A stretch of DNA of 50,447 bases from Streptosporangiaceae bacterium (GCA_030041275.1 JASHOE010000128.1:1-50447); one strand, 5' to 3'; shown: positions 33,730-42,874, counted from the first letter of the stretch. Notes: generated from the sequence alone by a model not told the origin. Numbers and translations: made by a program.

Positions 33730-34511
33730 TCACCCTCGTCCGGGTCGAGCTGCTGAAGCTGCGGACGACCCGGCTCAGTTACGGTTTGCTCGCCGCCGCG
33801 ATCGGCCTGACAGCGGTGTTCTGCATCATCGAATCGGTCCGCGCAGGAACCAATGCGCTGCCACCGCTGTCGTCGGCAGCCGGGGTAACCGACGTGATCA
33901 CTGGCGGCGTATGGTCGATGATCTTCGCCGCCATCCTCGGGGCCACGCTGTCCAGCGGTGAGTTCCGGCACGCGACCGCCACGGGAACCTATCTGGTAAC
34001 CCCGAGCCGCACCAGGGTGATGGCGGCCAAGATCGTCGCCGCCGCGATCGCCGGTGCGATCTTCGGCCTGCTCGGCTGGGCGGTCGCCACCGGCGTCGGC
34101 CTGTCCTTCGCCGCCGCGCACGGCTACGCCAACCCGCTCACCGGGGGCACCATCGCGCGCTTTGCGGCGGGCCACGTGGTCGCGGCCGCGCTGCTCGGCG
34201 CCATCGGGGCGGCGCTTGGCTCGCTCATCCGCTCCCAGCTCGCCGACGTCATCGGCATCCTCGTCTGGTCGATTGTGGTCGAGTCAATCCTCGGCGGGCT
34301 TTTCAGCGCCGTGCAGCCGTACCTGCCGTATACCGCGGCCACTACACTGGCCGGGACGCCGCTCGGCGGCGCAGCATTCGGACCCGCGCACAACGCCGCG
34401 ACCAGCGCTAGTCCCCTGCCGTTCGCCGCGGCCACCGCGCTGCTGGTGGCGATCGCGGTCGCGATCGCGATCATCGCGGCGCGCACCACAGTCCGCGGTG
34501 ACGTCACCTGA
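33726..34511 (+). CDS. ABC-2 type transporter permease
   Basis: 261 residues with about six membrane helices (for example LLAAAIGLTAVFCIIESV, IVAAAIAGAIFGLLGWAV and LLVAIAVAIAIIAA). The cytoplasmic EFRHATATGTYLVTPSRTRV segment is typical of ABC-2 permeases that move antibiotics or envelope components. The ATG overlaps the ATPase stop. The substrate is unknown. Confidence 0.92.
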   Translation: MITLVRVELLKLRTTRLSYGLLAAAIGLTAVFCIIESVRAGTNALPPLSSAAGVTDVITGGVWSMIFAAILGATLSSGEFRHATATGTYLVTPSRTRVMAAKIVAAAIAGAIFGLLGWAVATGVGLSFAAAHGYANPLTGGTIARFAAGHVVAAALLGAIGAALGSLIRSQLADVIGILVWSIVVESILGGLFSAVQPYLPYTAATTLAGTPLGGAAFGPAHNAATSASPLPFAAATALLVAIAVAIAIIAARTTVRGDVT

Positions 34512-34611
34512 CGCCGCTCCCGGTCAACGCACCCGCCTGCGGCCCGCCTGGGCAGCCGGCGAGCGCGGCCGTTCGCGTGTGACGCACAGCCGGATACCGA
34601 AGGGCTGCGGG

Positions 34612-36072
34612 CTATGGCCGCGCGATGACCTGAAAGGTCTGCAGGCTCGGGTCGGCGGCGTAGGCAATCCGGCCGCCGTCGGCCGCCACCTGACGGAGCG
34701 CCTCGACGGCTGCGGCGGTGATGAGCTCGCCGGGGGCCAGTACCGGCACGCCGGGCGGGTATGGCGCTATCAGCTCGGCGCTAACCCGCCCGACCGCCGC
34801 CGCCGCCGGGACTGTCTCGTTCTGGGCGAAGAAGGCGTCCCGGGGTGCCAGCACCGTCTCTGGTTCCACCGTCCATGACGCCGCAGCCACAGGCCGGCGC
34901 GGCGGGCCGCGGTGCCGCTCGATCGCCGCGATCAGGACCTCGATGAACGCGCTTACCTGATCTTCGTTGTCGGCTATCACCGGGATCGGCACGATGGTGT
35001 CCCGATCGGCCATCTCAACCGCCATCCCGGCCGCGATGATGTCAGCCTCGACCCGGATGCCGTGCGCGCCGGCGCCCGCTAGCAGCACCACCAGCTTGGT
35101 GGGCTCGACGCCGGGCCCGTCCAGCACGTCCACCCCGGCGACCTCGCGCAGCCGCTGGCGCGCCGCGGCAACGGCCCGGATGAGCCGCCCGCAGAGCCAC
35201 TCGCCGTCCGCGGCGAGCAGCGCCCTGGCCGCGTCGATGCTGGCCATGATCGATCCGGCCGGACTGGTGGTGTGCGTCGCGTCGAACGCGCGGTCCAGGC
35301 GCGCTTCCTTCAGCCGCTGCGTCCTGGCTAGGACGAGCGCGCCTTGTGTGTAGGCAGGCAAGGCCTTGTGCGCGCTGGTGACCACCGCGTCCGCCCCAGC
35401 CGCGATACCGTGCGGCGGCAGCTCGGGGTGAAAGCCGAGGTGCGCTGCCCATGCCGCGTCCACGATGAGCGGCACGCCAGCCTCATGCGCGGCCGCCGCG
35501 TGGCCCGCCAGGTCACTGATGGTCCCCACATAAGAGGGGTCGCCGAGAAACACCCCGCAGGCGTCAGGGTGCGCAGCGAGCGCGGCACGCACGGTGCTGA
35601 CAGCGACACCCGCCGGCAGCCCGGAGCTGGCATCGAGCTCGGGCCGAACCCACACGGGCCGCAGCCCGGCGAGCACCAGGCCGAGCAACAGCGAGCGATG
35701 CAGAGTGCGGTTGATGATCACCTGCTGACCCGGCTGGCCGACCGCCAGCGCGAGCGCCTGGTTGCCGTGCGTCGAGCCGGCGACCGAGAACCGGCACCAG
35801 TCCGCGCCCCACAGGTCGGCTGCCCGTCGCTCGGCATCGACCCGAAGACTGTCGGCGTGCTTGATGCTGTCGAGGCCGCCATAGAACGGCGCGTCTCCAG
35901 CGATGACGTCGCCGACCAGGTCCTGCCGCTGCTTGTGACCCGGCACGCACATCGGCAGCAGCTCGCCGGCCTTGGACCGGCTGGTGAACTTCAGCCACGC
36001 GTCGAGCATCGGCGCGTCCGCCCGCAGGCCGCGCGGGTCACGGGGATCGCTCTGCTGTTCCGCCATCCGCAT
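34612..36072 (-). CDS. Orn/Lys/Arg decarboxylase-type PLP enzyme
   Basis: 486 residues with the fold-I PLP layout of the Orn/Lys/Arg decarboxylases: LPMCVPGHKQ near the start, AGSTHGNQAL, IVDAAWAAHLGFHPELPPHG with D205, and the PLP lysine K236 in TSAHKALPAYTQGA. The C-terminal domain has APYPPGVPVLAPGE. It should decarboxylate arginine, lysine or ornithine, although some relatives do other chemistry on amino acids. ATG 36072 and ATG 36066 are both possible, and no Shine-Dalgarno precedes either. The 100 bp between its stop and the ABC permease show no gene. Confidence 0.9.
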   Translation of the reverse strand: MRMAEQQSDPRDPRGLRADAPMLDAWLKFTSRSKAGELLPMCVPGHKQRQDLVGDVIAGDAPFYGGLDSIKHADSLRVDAERRAADLWGADWCRFSVAGSTHGNQALALAVGQPGQQVIINRTLHRSLLLGLVLAGLRPVWVRPELDASSGLPAGVAVSTVRAALAAHPDACGVFLGDPSYVGTISDLAGHAAAAHEAGVPLIVDAAWAAHLGFHPELPPHGIAAGADAVVTSAHKALPAYTQGALVLARTQRLKEARLDRAFDATHTTSPAGSIMASIDAARALLAADGEWLCGRLIRAVAAARQRLREVAGVDVLDGPGVEPTKLVVLLAGAGAHGIRVEADIIAAGMAVEMADRDTIVPIPVIADNEDQVSAFIEVLIAAIERHRGPPRRPVAAASWTVEPETVLAPRDAFFAQNETVPAAAAVGRVSAELIAPYPPGVPVLAPGELITAAAVEALRQVAADGGRIAYAADPSLQTFQVIARP

Positions 36073-36212
36073 AGTGTGACATGTCAGCAGTTACTCTCTG
36101 ACCAGGCGGCAAATTCGAAGACTGTCGCGTCGATTGCCATGATCAACTTCGGCACTGGCCGCGCGCCGGCACGCAGCCGGGTCGGCGCCCGCCGCCGCAG
36201 TACAGTCGCAGC

Positions 36213-36818
36213 GTGCAGTTCGAGCAGCGCCTGCGCGAGGGACTCCGGGACGGCAGCATCACTGTCGCGTTCCGGCGCTGGCGACGCGTCCAGGTCGTGG
36301 CTGGCCATCGGTACCGCACGGGCGCCGGGCTCGTGCTCGCTGAGTCGGTACAGACGATCTCTTCGGCCGACATCACCTCGGAGCTCGCCAGCGACGCGGG
36401 CTTCCCGGACGTACAGGCGGCGCTCGCCGACTTGCGCGGCGACCCGGACCTCCCGTTGTACTGCATTCGGTTCCGACCGGTTGCGGGTCCCGACCCGCGC
36501 GATCAGCTCGCCAGCGCCGCCGACCTGACGGCTGACGACGTACAGGTCATCAGCCACCGGCTAGCCCGGATGGATGCGTCGAGCAAGCGCGGTCCCTGGA
36601 CGATCGCAGTACTCGAGCAGATCGCCGGCCAGCCGGCTGTCTCGTCAGCACTGCTGGCCCCGGAGCTTCACTGGGACCGACCCGACTACAAGCTGCACGT
36701 CCGGCGGCTCAAGGCACTCGGCCTGACAATCAGCCTCGATGTCGGCTACCGGATCTCTCCGCGCGGCGCGGCGTACCTCGCGAGGCGCGGCGACCCTGCC
36801 AAGCGAGCCGACAGCTAG
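36213..36818 (+). CDS. ASCH/PUA-like domain protein
   Basis: 201 residues. The N-terminal 100 look like an ASCH (PUA-like, RNA-binding type) domain: FRRWRRVQVVAGHRYRTGAG, then DLPLYCIRFR. The C-terminal half is helical and ends in a small winged-helix-like region (PDYKLHVRRLKALGLTISLD, then VGYRISPRGAAYL). The same arrangement occurs in other actinobacteria as a protein of unknown role. The GTG at 36213 is used. Its last four bases overlap the convergent dehydrogenase. Confidence 0.7.
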   Translation: MQFEQRLREGLRDGSITVAFRRWRRVQVVAGHRYRTGAGLVLAESVQTISSADITSELASDAGFPDVQAALADLRGDPDLPLYCIRFRPVAGPDPRDQLASAADLTADDVQVISHRLARMDASSKRGPWTIAVLEQIAGQPAVSSALLAPELHWDRPDYKLHVRRLKALGLTISLDVGYRISPRGAAYLARRGDPAKRADS

Positions 36819-37732
36819 TAGCCAGCCGCCGGATCGACCAAGCCGAGTAGTGGCCGGCCCGCCGCGAACCTGGAGACGTTGTCAGTGACGCGCCGCGCGA
36901 AGGCCGGGTCGGCGAGTTCCGAGGGGTCGGCGGTGTGCGGTGTGATGATGCACCGCCGTTGTGTCCACAGCGGATGTCCGTCTGGCAGCGGCTCGGGATC
37001 TGTGACGTCGAGCGCGGCGCCGCCGATGCTCCCGGCAGCCAGCGCGGCCACGAGGGCGTCAGTGACGACGTGGCGGCCGCGCGCCACGTTGACGAGCCAC
37101 GCGTCCGGTCGCATCACCGCAAGCTGTTCGGCCCCGATGATGTGCTCCGTCTCGGGTGTGAGCGCCAGCGCGAGGAACACGACCTTCGCGTTCGGCAGCA
37201 CTGCGGCAAGCCCGCTTACCGGCACCGTCCGCGCCGCACCGGCCACCGGCTCTGAGCCACGCCGCACTACCGTCGCACTGACCCGGAACGGGGCGAGCAG
37301 CCGCAGCAGGCTGGCCGTGATCCCGCCGGCCCCAAGGATCGTGACCTTCTGGTCGAGCAGGGAGTCGCCGCCCGGTTCTCCCCACGATCGAGCGGTGATC
37401 CGCTCAGGGAGCTGCCGCAGACCGGCGAGCGCCAGCGCGAGCGAGTGCTCGGCGACTTCGTCGGCGTAGACGCCTTTCGCTGACGTCCAGACGCGATCAC
37501 GATCGAGCAGCCCAGCCGCTGCTGTCTTCTCGATGCCAGCCGACGACAACTGAACCCAGTGCGCCTCGGTCGCCGCGAGGGCAGCTCGGAGGCCCTCGGT
37601 GTCCCGCGGTGCGAGCCAGATCAGCGCATCGGCTGGCGAGTCCGTGGCGACCGGCAGGCCGCCGCCGGCCAGGACGCCGTCCTCGATGACCTGATCGCGG
37701 TCCGGGCCGATCGCTATCCGCGGCGTTGTCAC
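36815..37732 (-). CDS. D-isomer specific 2-hydroxyacid dehydrogenase
   Basis: 305 residues. The NAD-binding loop is VTILGAGGITASLLRLL, where the usual second glycine position is Ile-Thr rather than Gly-x-x-Gly. Catalytic Arg lies in NVARG, Glu in DVTDPEPLP and His in ITPHTA. The order and spacing fit the phosphoglycerate/glyoxylate dehydrogenase superfamily, and the short N-terminal lobe fits the GhrA-like branch. It should reduce a 2-keto acid with NAD(P)H; the substrate is unknown. It starts at GTG 37732. Confidence 0.9.
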   Translation of the reverse strand: MTTPRIAIGPDRDQVIEDGVLAGGGLPVATDSPADALIWLAPRDTEGLRAALAATEAHWVQLSSAGIEKTAAAGLLDRDRVWTSAKGVYADEVAEHSLALALAGLRQLPERITARSWGEPGGDSLLDQKVTILGAGGITASLLRLLAPFRVSATVVRRGSEPVAGAARTVPVSGLAAVLPNAKVVFLALALTPETEHIIGAEQLAVMRPDAWLVNVARGRHVVTDALVAALAAGSIGGAALDVTDPEPLPDGHPLWTQRRCIITPHTADPSELADPAFARRVTDNVSRFAAGRPLLGLVDPAAGY

Positions 37733-37795
37733 GGTTAGCGACCTTAGCTCAGCGTCCAGGATCCGCTCGGGCGTGGCTGCGGACTGCCGGACGAG

Positions 37796-39244
37796 CTACG
37801 TCCCGGCAGGGAGAGGGGTTGCCTCGCCCTCCGCCCGGACCGAGCGCCAGGCCAGCAGGAGGTACGCCAGCGCGCCAGCGAACAGCCCGATGAACACGCT
37901 GAAGTCCGAGCCAATCGTGCCGCCGACCCGACTGGCCAGTGGCCCGACGTACGGGGAGTAGGCATTCAGCCAGAGAGCCGCGCAGACCATCCCGATGATC
38001 TGCGCGACGACGCCGGGCCAGTGGAAGCCGCCGTGTCGGTAGTACCGGCCGGTCCGCTCGTTCAGCAGGCCGTCGTGATCATAGCGATTCCGTCGCAGCC
38101 AGCTGTCGACTAGATAGATGCCGCACCACGGTCCGAGCCACACGATGATGAAAAGCAGGAAGTTCGCGAGCAACGTGTAGAAGTGCGAGGAGAACACGGC
38201 ATAGCCGGCTATCGCGCCGCAGATCACGGTGTCAATCGCGACGCAGTACACCCGGTGTAGGCGAGGGAAGATACTTTGCAGCGTCACACCGGACGAGTAC
38301 AGGTCCAGCGTGTTGATCGCGAAGAGCTGGAAGATCGCGAAGATGAGATACGGCCAGACGAACCAGCCGGGAAAACCGGACACCAGACCGTTCGGGGTGG
38401 TCGCGCTCGGCACGCCTGTCGCGATGGCCGCGCCCAGGATTTCCAGCAGCGCAGATGGGATCGCGCCGCCCAGCATCACCGCCAGCACAATCCGCCTCTT
38501 GGATATGGTCCGGGGCAGATACCGCGAGTAGTCGTTCGCGTTCTCCGTCCAGCCGAGGCCGCCAGCCGAGATCACCAGCGCCAGAAAGATGGTCAGCGCA
38601 CCCCAGCTCGCGCCATGCGCCGGCACATGCAGGTTGACCTTGCCTGCCGTCAGGCCAGCCATGACAGCGAACAGCACGATGAACGGGAAGGCCAGCCAGC
38701 GCAGCACCCTCAGCACCGCCGCGTGACCGAGCAGGGGCAGCACGGCCTGGATGGCAATCGCCAGGATGATGAAAATCACCTTCGCCGTGGTGCCAGCGGT
38801 GAATCCCGCTTTCGTGGAGAGCAGGATCGCGGCGAACACGATCAGTGCGATGCCCTCGATCTCGAACCCAACCTGAGTCACCCAGTTGAACAGCGACGGC
38901 ATCCGGTTTCCGTTCGGCCCGAACGGAGCGCGGCTGATGGCGAACGTCGTGGTGCCAGCCTGCGGACCCTGCAGGCTGGCGAGTCCCGTCAGGCAGTAGG
39001 TCAGGTTACCGACCAGGACAATGAGCACGGCCTGGGCAAACGACAGCCCGAATACCACGACCGCGATCGCGCCGTAGACCACAAACTCCACGTTCCAGAC
39101 AGCGCCAGCCCACATCCAGAACAGGCTGCTTGCCTTGCCCCACCGCTCGGCGTGCGGTACGTGTTCGATACCGCGCCTCTCGACTGTGGTCAGCGTGGGC
39201 GCGGTGCCGCCGTTCACGCCGTCAGGGCTGGCCGAGCTCGCCAT
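37796..39244 (-). CDS. NCS1 family nucleobase/cytosine/allantoin permease
   Basis: 482 residues with about 12 membrane helices, from ATG 39244 (AAAGG seven bases upstream). NCS1 features include the N-terminal GIEHVPHAERWGKASSLFWM, LQGPQAGTTTFAISRAPFG, GWTENANDYSRYLP and LGPWCGIYLVDSWLRRN. It is predicted to bring in a nucleobase, hydantoin or similar compound with Na+ or H+. The frame extends 51 codons further upstream, but those overlap the GrpB remnant and are not coding. No catabolic genes are adjacent. Confidence 0.93.
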   Translation of the reverse strand: MASSASPDGVNGGTAPTLTTVERRGIEHVPHAERWGKASSLFWMWAGAVWNVEFVVYGAIAVVVFGLSFAQAVLIVLVGNLTYCLTGLASLQGPQAGTTTFAISRAPFGPNGNRMPSLFNWVTQVGFEIEGIALIVFAAILLSTKAGFTAGTTAKVIFIILAIAIQAVLPLLGHAAVLRVLRWLAFPFIVLFAVMAGLTAGKVNLHVPAHGASWGALTIFLALVISAGGLGWTENANDYSRYLPRTISKRRIVLAVMLGGAIPSALLEILGAAIATGVPSATTPNGLVSGFPGWFVWPYLIFAIFQLFAINTLDLYSSGVTLQSIFPRLHRVYCVAIDTVICGAIAGYAVFSSHFYTLLANFLLFIIVWLGPWCGIYLVDSWLRRNRYDHDGLLNERTGRYYRHGGFHWPGVVAQIIGMVCAALWLNAYSPYVGPLASRVGGTIGSDFSVFIGLFAGALAYLLLAWRSVRAEGEATPLPAGT

Positions 39245-39308
39245 GTACCGGCCTTTCTGCTTGAGTGGCAGTCGCTTGCTAGTTACCCGCCGGAGAAAGG
39301 CATCCCCA

Positions 39309-39648
39309 TTGCCAGCGGAATATCCCGCGGACGGGCCGGCGCTGACCAGCGACGAAGAGCTTGAGCGGATCCGCATCCGACCGGTTACGCCCCACAACGC
39401 ACCGATCGTACTGGTTGACTACGACCCGCGGTGGCCGGACCATCGACCGCATGCTGCTGTTCCGCGACTGGCTTCGCAACCACGATTCCGACCGCGCCGA
39501 CTACCAGGCGGTCAAGCGCGAGCTCGCGCAGCGCACCTGGCGGCACGTCCAGCGCTACGCCGACGCCAAGACAGCCATCGTGCAGCAGATCCTCGGCCGC
39601 GCTACCGCGGCCGCAGGCTGCGGACAGCGCGGAAGCGCCGCTAGTTGA
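39309..39648 (+). pseudogene. GrpB/UPF0157 family pseudogene with internal deletion and frameshift
   Basis: The 5' part, from TTG 39309 (GGAGAAAGG eight bases upstream), reads about 43 residues ending VLVDYDPRWP, the usual start of the GrpB domain. The 3' part, in another frame from about 39442, reads IDRMLLFRDWLRNHDSDRAD, then AVKRELAQRTW and YADAKTAIVQQIL, the usual end. The roughly 100 residues between, including the HIGSTSVPG-type core, are missing, and the junction near 39437-39442 shifts the frame. The remaining gene cannot make the normal protein. Its last eight bases overlap the convergent acyl-CoA synthetase. Confidence 0.82.
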
Positions 39649-41191
39649 CCTTGCGCTCCCGGCCGGTCCAGTACGGCTCCCGCAGCTTGAACTTCTGCAA
39701 CTTGCCGGTCGCGGTACGCGGCAGCACGTCGCGCAGCTCAACCGATGTCGGGCACTTGAAATGGGCCAGCCGGGACCGGCAGTGCTCGATGAGCTCGGCG
39801 CCGGTGGCACCGTCCGGCGTCCGCAGCACGACCAGCGCCTTGACCGTCTCGCCCCATTTCTCGTCGGGCACGCCGATGACCGCCGCCTCAGCGACAGCGG
39901 GATGCTGGTACAGGCAGTCCTCGACCTCGATCGAGCTCACGTTCTCGCCGCCGGTGATAATGACATCCTTCTTCCGGTCCGAGATCACGAGGTAGTTCTC
40001 GGCATCGACGTGACCGCCGTCACCGGTGTGGAACCACCCGTCCGCCAGCGCTCTGGCCGACTCCTCAGGCTGTTCCCAGTAACCGGCGAAGACGTGGTTG
40101 GACCGTGCCAGCACCTCGCCCTCATCGTCGGTGCGGATCTCAACCCCGACCGCGGGCGCACCCGCGCGGGACTGCATCCGTGCGCGGTCGGCGGGCGCCA
40201 GCCCGTCCCACTCGCTCCTCGCCCGGTTGATGGTCAGCAGTGGCGCGGTCTCGGTGAGCCCGTAGATCTGGATGAACTCCCAGCCGAGTTCCGTCTCGAC
40301 CCGCTCGATGGTTTTCGACGGCGGCGGCGCACCCGCGACCACAATCCGGACTGTGCCTGCGCCCGGCACGTCGCGTCCGGCCGTCCGCCGGTCGGCAGCC
40401 GCTGTCAGGATCGCCGCCACCACTGCTGGTGCCCCGCAGAGCAGCGTGACGCCGTGCGCCTCGATGCGGCGCAGGATCTCCTCGCCGTCAATCTTCCGCA
40501 CGACCACCTGCGGCACGCCCAGCCCGGTCACGGCGTAGGGCATGCCCCAGCCGTTGCAGTGGAACATCGGCAGCGTGTGCAGGAACACGTCCCGGTCGGT
40601 GACCGTCGTGTGCCAGCCAAAGGTCGCCGCATTGAGCCAGCAGTTCCGGTGGGTTAGCTGCACGCCCTTCGGCCGGGCCGTTGTGCCGCTGGTGTAGTTG
40701 ATGCTCGCGGTCGCGTCCTCGTCGGCAGCCCACTCGGCCGGCTCGGCCCCGTCCGGCGCCGGCGCGAACAGCTCCGCGTCCGCGACCCCATCCAGAACGA
40801 TCTTGTGCTTCGGGCTGATCCCGCGCAGGCTGTCCTCCGACTCAGGGTCGACGAGGAGCACGGTTGTCCCGGAATGATCGATGATGTAGCCAATCTCGTC
40901 GGCGTTGAGCCGGTAGTTCACGGGCACCAGGATCCGGCCGTACGCGCTGACTCCGAAGTAGGAGATCGCGAACTTGGCCGCGTTGGGGCTGACGATCGCC
41001 ACCCGCTCACCATGATCGACGCCCATGGCGTCAAGAGCCCGCGCCATGCCCCTGGCCCGGCTCTCCAGCTCGCGATAGGTGAGGGTGCCCAGCGCGCCCG
41101 GCGCACCTGGCTCATCGAACACGGCGGTCCGCTGCCCGTAGATGGCCGCGCCGCGGCTGAGGTAGTCCCCGATTGTGAGCGGCACCTTCAT
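39641..41191 (-). CDS. AMP-dependent acyl-CoA synthetase (FadD-like)
   Basis: 516 residues from ATG 41191 (GAGGAAG six bases upstream). The adenylate-forming motifs are complete: YTSGTTARPKGVQLTH (P-loop), YGLTETAP, DGWFHTGD and the catalytic lysine in RTATGKLQKFKL. It should activate a carboxylic acid as an acyl-AMP and transfer it to CoA. The length and motif set fit the medium/long-chain branch, but the acyl group cannot be told. It is not in an operon with beta-oxidation genes. Confidence 0.95.
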   Translation of the reverse strand: MKVPLTIGDYLSRGAAIYGQRTAVFDEPGAPGALGTLTYRELESRARGMARALDAMGVDHGERVAIVSPNAAKFAISYFGVSAYGRILVPVNYRLNADEIGYIIDHSGTTVLLVDPESEDSLRGISPKHKIVLDGVADAELFAPAPDGAEPAEWAADEDATASINYTSGTTARPKGVQLTHRNCWLNAATFGWHTTVTDRDVFLHTLPMFHCNGWGMPYAVTGLGVPQVVVRKIDGEEILRRIEAHGVTLLCGAPAVVAAILTAAADRRTAGRDVPGAGTVRIVVAGAPPPSKTIERVETELGWEFIQIYGLTETAPLLTINRARSEWDGLAPADRARMQSRAGAPAVGVEIRTDDEGEVLARSNHVFAGYWEQPEESARALADGWFHTGDGGHVDAENYLVISDRKKDVIITGGENVSSIEVEDCLYQHPAVAEAAVIGVPDEKWGETVKALVVLRTPDGATGAELIEHCRSRLAHFKCPTSVELRDVLPRTATGKLQKFKLREPYWTGRERKVN

Positions 41192-41305
41192 GGACGGCTT
41201 CCTCTCGCCAGCTGCGTGAGCCCTGTGGGCAGACCCTCCTGTCTTCATACCAGGAGGTTCGTCACCTCGCATCCGGCAGCAGCGCTACGCCAGGGCCGGG
41301 CCCGG

Positions 41306-41542
41306 CTAGCGCCGAGCGGTCTCGAGGAGCGGTCGCGGCGCCGCGATGCCCGCGCGCCTGACGGATTCGGCTGCGGACGCCGCCGCTGCTGGATTCGGGC
41401 GTCCGGCCGGCCGGGGGGCGGCATGGCCTCGGGCATTCTCCGGCGCGCGGTCCGGTCGGCGAAATCCAAGCCAGATCGGCGCCATGGTGCAGGCGAGCAA
41501 GAACACCGCCTCGATCGGAATACTGATCCAGAGCCAGGGCAT
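41306..41542 (-). CDS. Small membrane protein, possibly in the acyl-CoA synthetase unit
   Basis: 78 residues from ATG 41542, with GAGGTGA about six bases upstream. The N-terminal helix WLWISIPIEAVFLLACTMAP is strongly hydrophobic, followed by a basic, disordered Arg/Ala/Pro-rich tail. The position just upstream of the acyl-CoA synthetase on the same strand suggests a shared transcript. I do not recognise a family, and an overlapping plus-strand frame exists, so confidence is moderate. Confidence 0.45.
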   Translation of the reverse strand: MPWLWISIPIEAVFLLACTMAPIWLGFRRPDRAPENARGHAAPRPAGRPNPAAAASAAESVRRAGIAAPRPLLETARR

Positions 41543-41694
41543 GCGGCGTCACCTCGGAAACTAGGGCCGGCTGGCTGACCGGCCGTTCCCGTCAGGCTCG
41601 GCGATCACCTTCTGAAGCCGCTCTGAGCGACCCAGGACGCCGCTATGAAGTGACCTGCCAGGCGCCTGTTTCGCCAGTTCGGGTGAGCCCGGCC

Positions 41695-41708
41695 GGCTGA
41701 CGTCAGCC
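41695..41708. promoter_or_regulatory. Perfect 14-bp palindrome upstream of the DNA ligase
   Basis: GGCTGACGTCAGCC is its own reverse complement and ends 11 bases before the ligase ATG. It could be an operator or a start-site hairpin. The sequence before it, GCCCGGCCGGCTGACG, also occurs at about 32885 upstream of the DrrA-like gene, without the second half. Confidence 0.5.
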
Positions 41709-41719
41709 ATGATGGGGCG

Positions 41720-42874
41720 ATGGACCTCCCCGTTATGCCACCCGTGGCGCCGATGCTGGCCAAGTCGGTGAAGGACATCCCGGCGGGCGCGATGAGCTAC
41801 GAGCCGAAGTGGGACGGGTTCCGGTCGGTTGTGTTCAGGGACGGCGCGGAGGTGGAGATCGGCAGCCGCAACGAGCGGCCGATGACCAGGTATTTCCCCG
41901 AGGTCGTGGACGCGCTGCTCGCCAGCCTGCCGGATCGGTGCGTGGTAGATGGCGAAATCGTGATCCCGGCAGCAGACGGCAAGCGGCTGGACTTCGAAGC
42001 ACTGCTGCAGCGCATCCATCCCGCCGCCAGCCGAGTGCGGCTGCTGGCGGGCCAGACACCGGCATCCTTCGTGGCCTTCGACCTGCTCGCGCTCGGCGAC
42101 GTGGACTACACCGGCCAGCCCTTCGAGCAACGCCGGGCCGTGCTGGAGCAAGCACTCGCGGACGCGGTGCCGCCGGTTTATGTGACGCCGACAACCCAGG
42201 ACCGCGCCACCGCGGTGCAGTGGTTCAGCCAGTTCGAAGGGGCCGGCCTCGACGGGGTGGTGGCTAAGCCACTGGCCGGCACGTACCAGCCGGACAAGCG
42301 GGTGATGTTCAAGATCAAGCACGAGCGGACCGCCGACTGCGTGGTGGCCGGATACCGGCTGCACAAAAGCGGCTCCGACGCGATCGGCTCGCTGCTACTC
42401 GGTTTGTACGACGCGGCCGGCAACCTTGCCAGCGTGGGTGTGGTCGGCGCGTTCCCGATGGCGCTGCGTCGGCAACTGTTCACGGAAGTCCAGCCGCTGG
42501 TGACGAGCTTCGAGGGACACCCGTGGAACTGGGGCGGCACGCCTGCACCGGGGCTTGGCGGCCCGCCGGCCCAGGCTGGATCCGGCGCGGGCGGTGCGGG
42601 CGACTCCGCTCCCGCCGCACCCCGCGCGCGCCACCCGCGCGAGGCCGAAGGCAGCAGGTGGAACGCGGGCAAGGACCTGTCATTCGTGCCGCTGCGACCC
42701 GAGCGTGTCGTAGAGGTCCGGTACGAGCACATGGAAGGCACCAGGTTCCGGCACACCGCCCAGTGGATCCGGTGGCGGCCCGATCGCGACCCGCGGTCCT
42801 GCGGTTTCGACCAGCTCGACGAGCCCGTGCACTACAACCTGGCAGAGGTCCTCACAGCCGGTCGTCCCGCCTAG
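41720..42874 (+). CDS. ATP-dependent DNA ligase, LigC-like
   Basis: 384 residues. The adenylation motif is EPKWDGFR with nucleophile K30, followed by IGSRNERPMTRYFPE, VVDGEIVIP, DGVVAKP (K183) and FKIKHERTADCVV (K198, K200). A C-terminal OB-fold follows. Mycobacterial LigC has about 358 residues; here an Ala/Gly/Pro-rich insert sits at about residues 273-311 within the OB-fold. LigC enzymes are thought to act in repair pathways with a primase-polymerase partner, which is not in this window. The start ATG 41720 has only a poor ribosome binding site. Confidence 0.9.
   Translation: MDLPVMPPVAPMLAKSVKDIPAGAMSYEPKWDGFRSVVFRDGAEVEIGSRNERPMTRYFPEVVDALLASLPDRCVVDGEIVIPAADGKRLDFEALLQRIHPAASRVRLLAGQTPASFVAFDLLALGDVDYTGQPFEQRRAVLEQALADAVPPVYVTPTTQDRATAVQWFSQFEGAGLDGVVAKPLAGTYQPDKRVMFKIKHERTADCVVAGYRLHKSGSDAIGSLLLGLYDAAGNLASVGVVGAFPMALRRQLFTEVQPLVTSFEGHPWNWGGTPAPGLGGPPAQAGSGAGGAGDSAPAAPRARHPREAEGSRWNAGKDLSFVPLRPERVVEVRYEHMEGTRFRHTAQWIRWRPDRDPRSCGFDQLDEPVHYNLAEVLTAGRPA

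Noticed and set aside
38276..39364. 362-residue plus-strand frame opposite the NCS1 permease
   Set aside because: Polar, Gln/Arg/His-rich translation antisense to a clear 12-helix permease; typical shadow.
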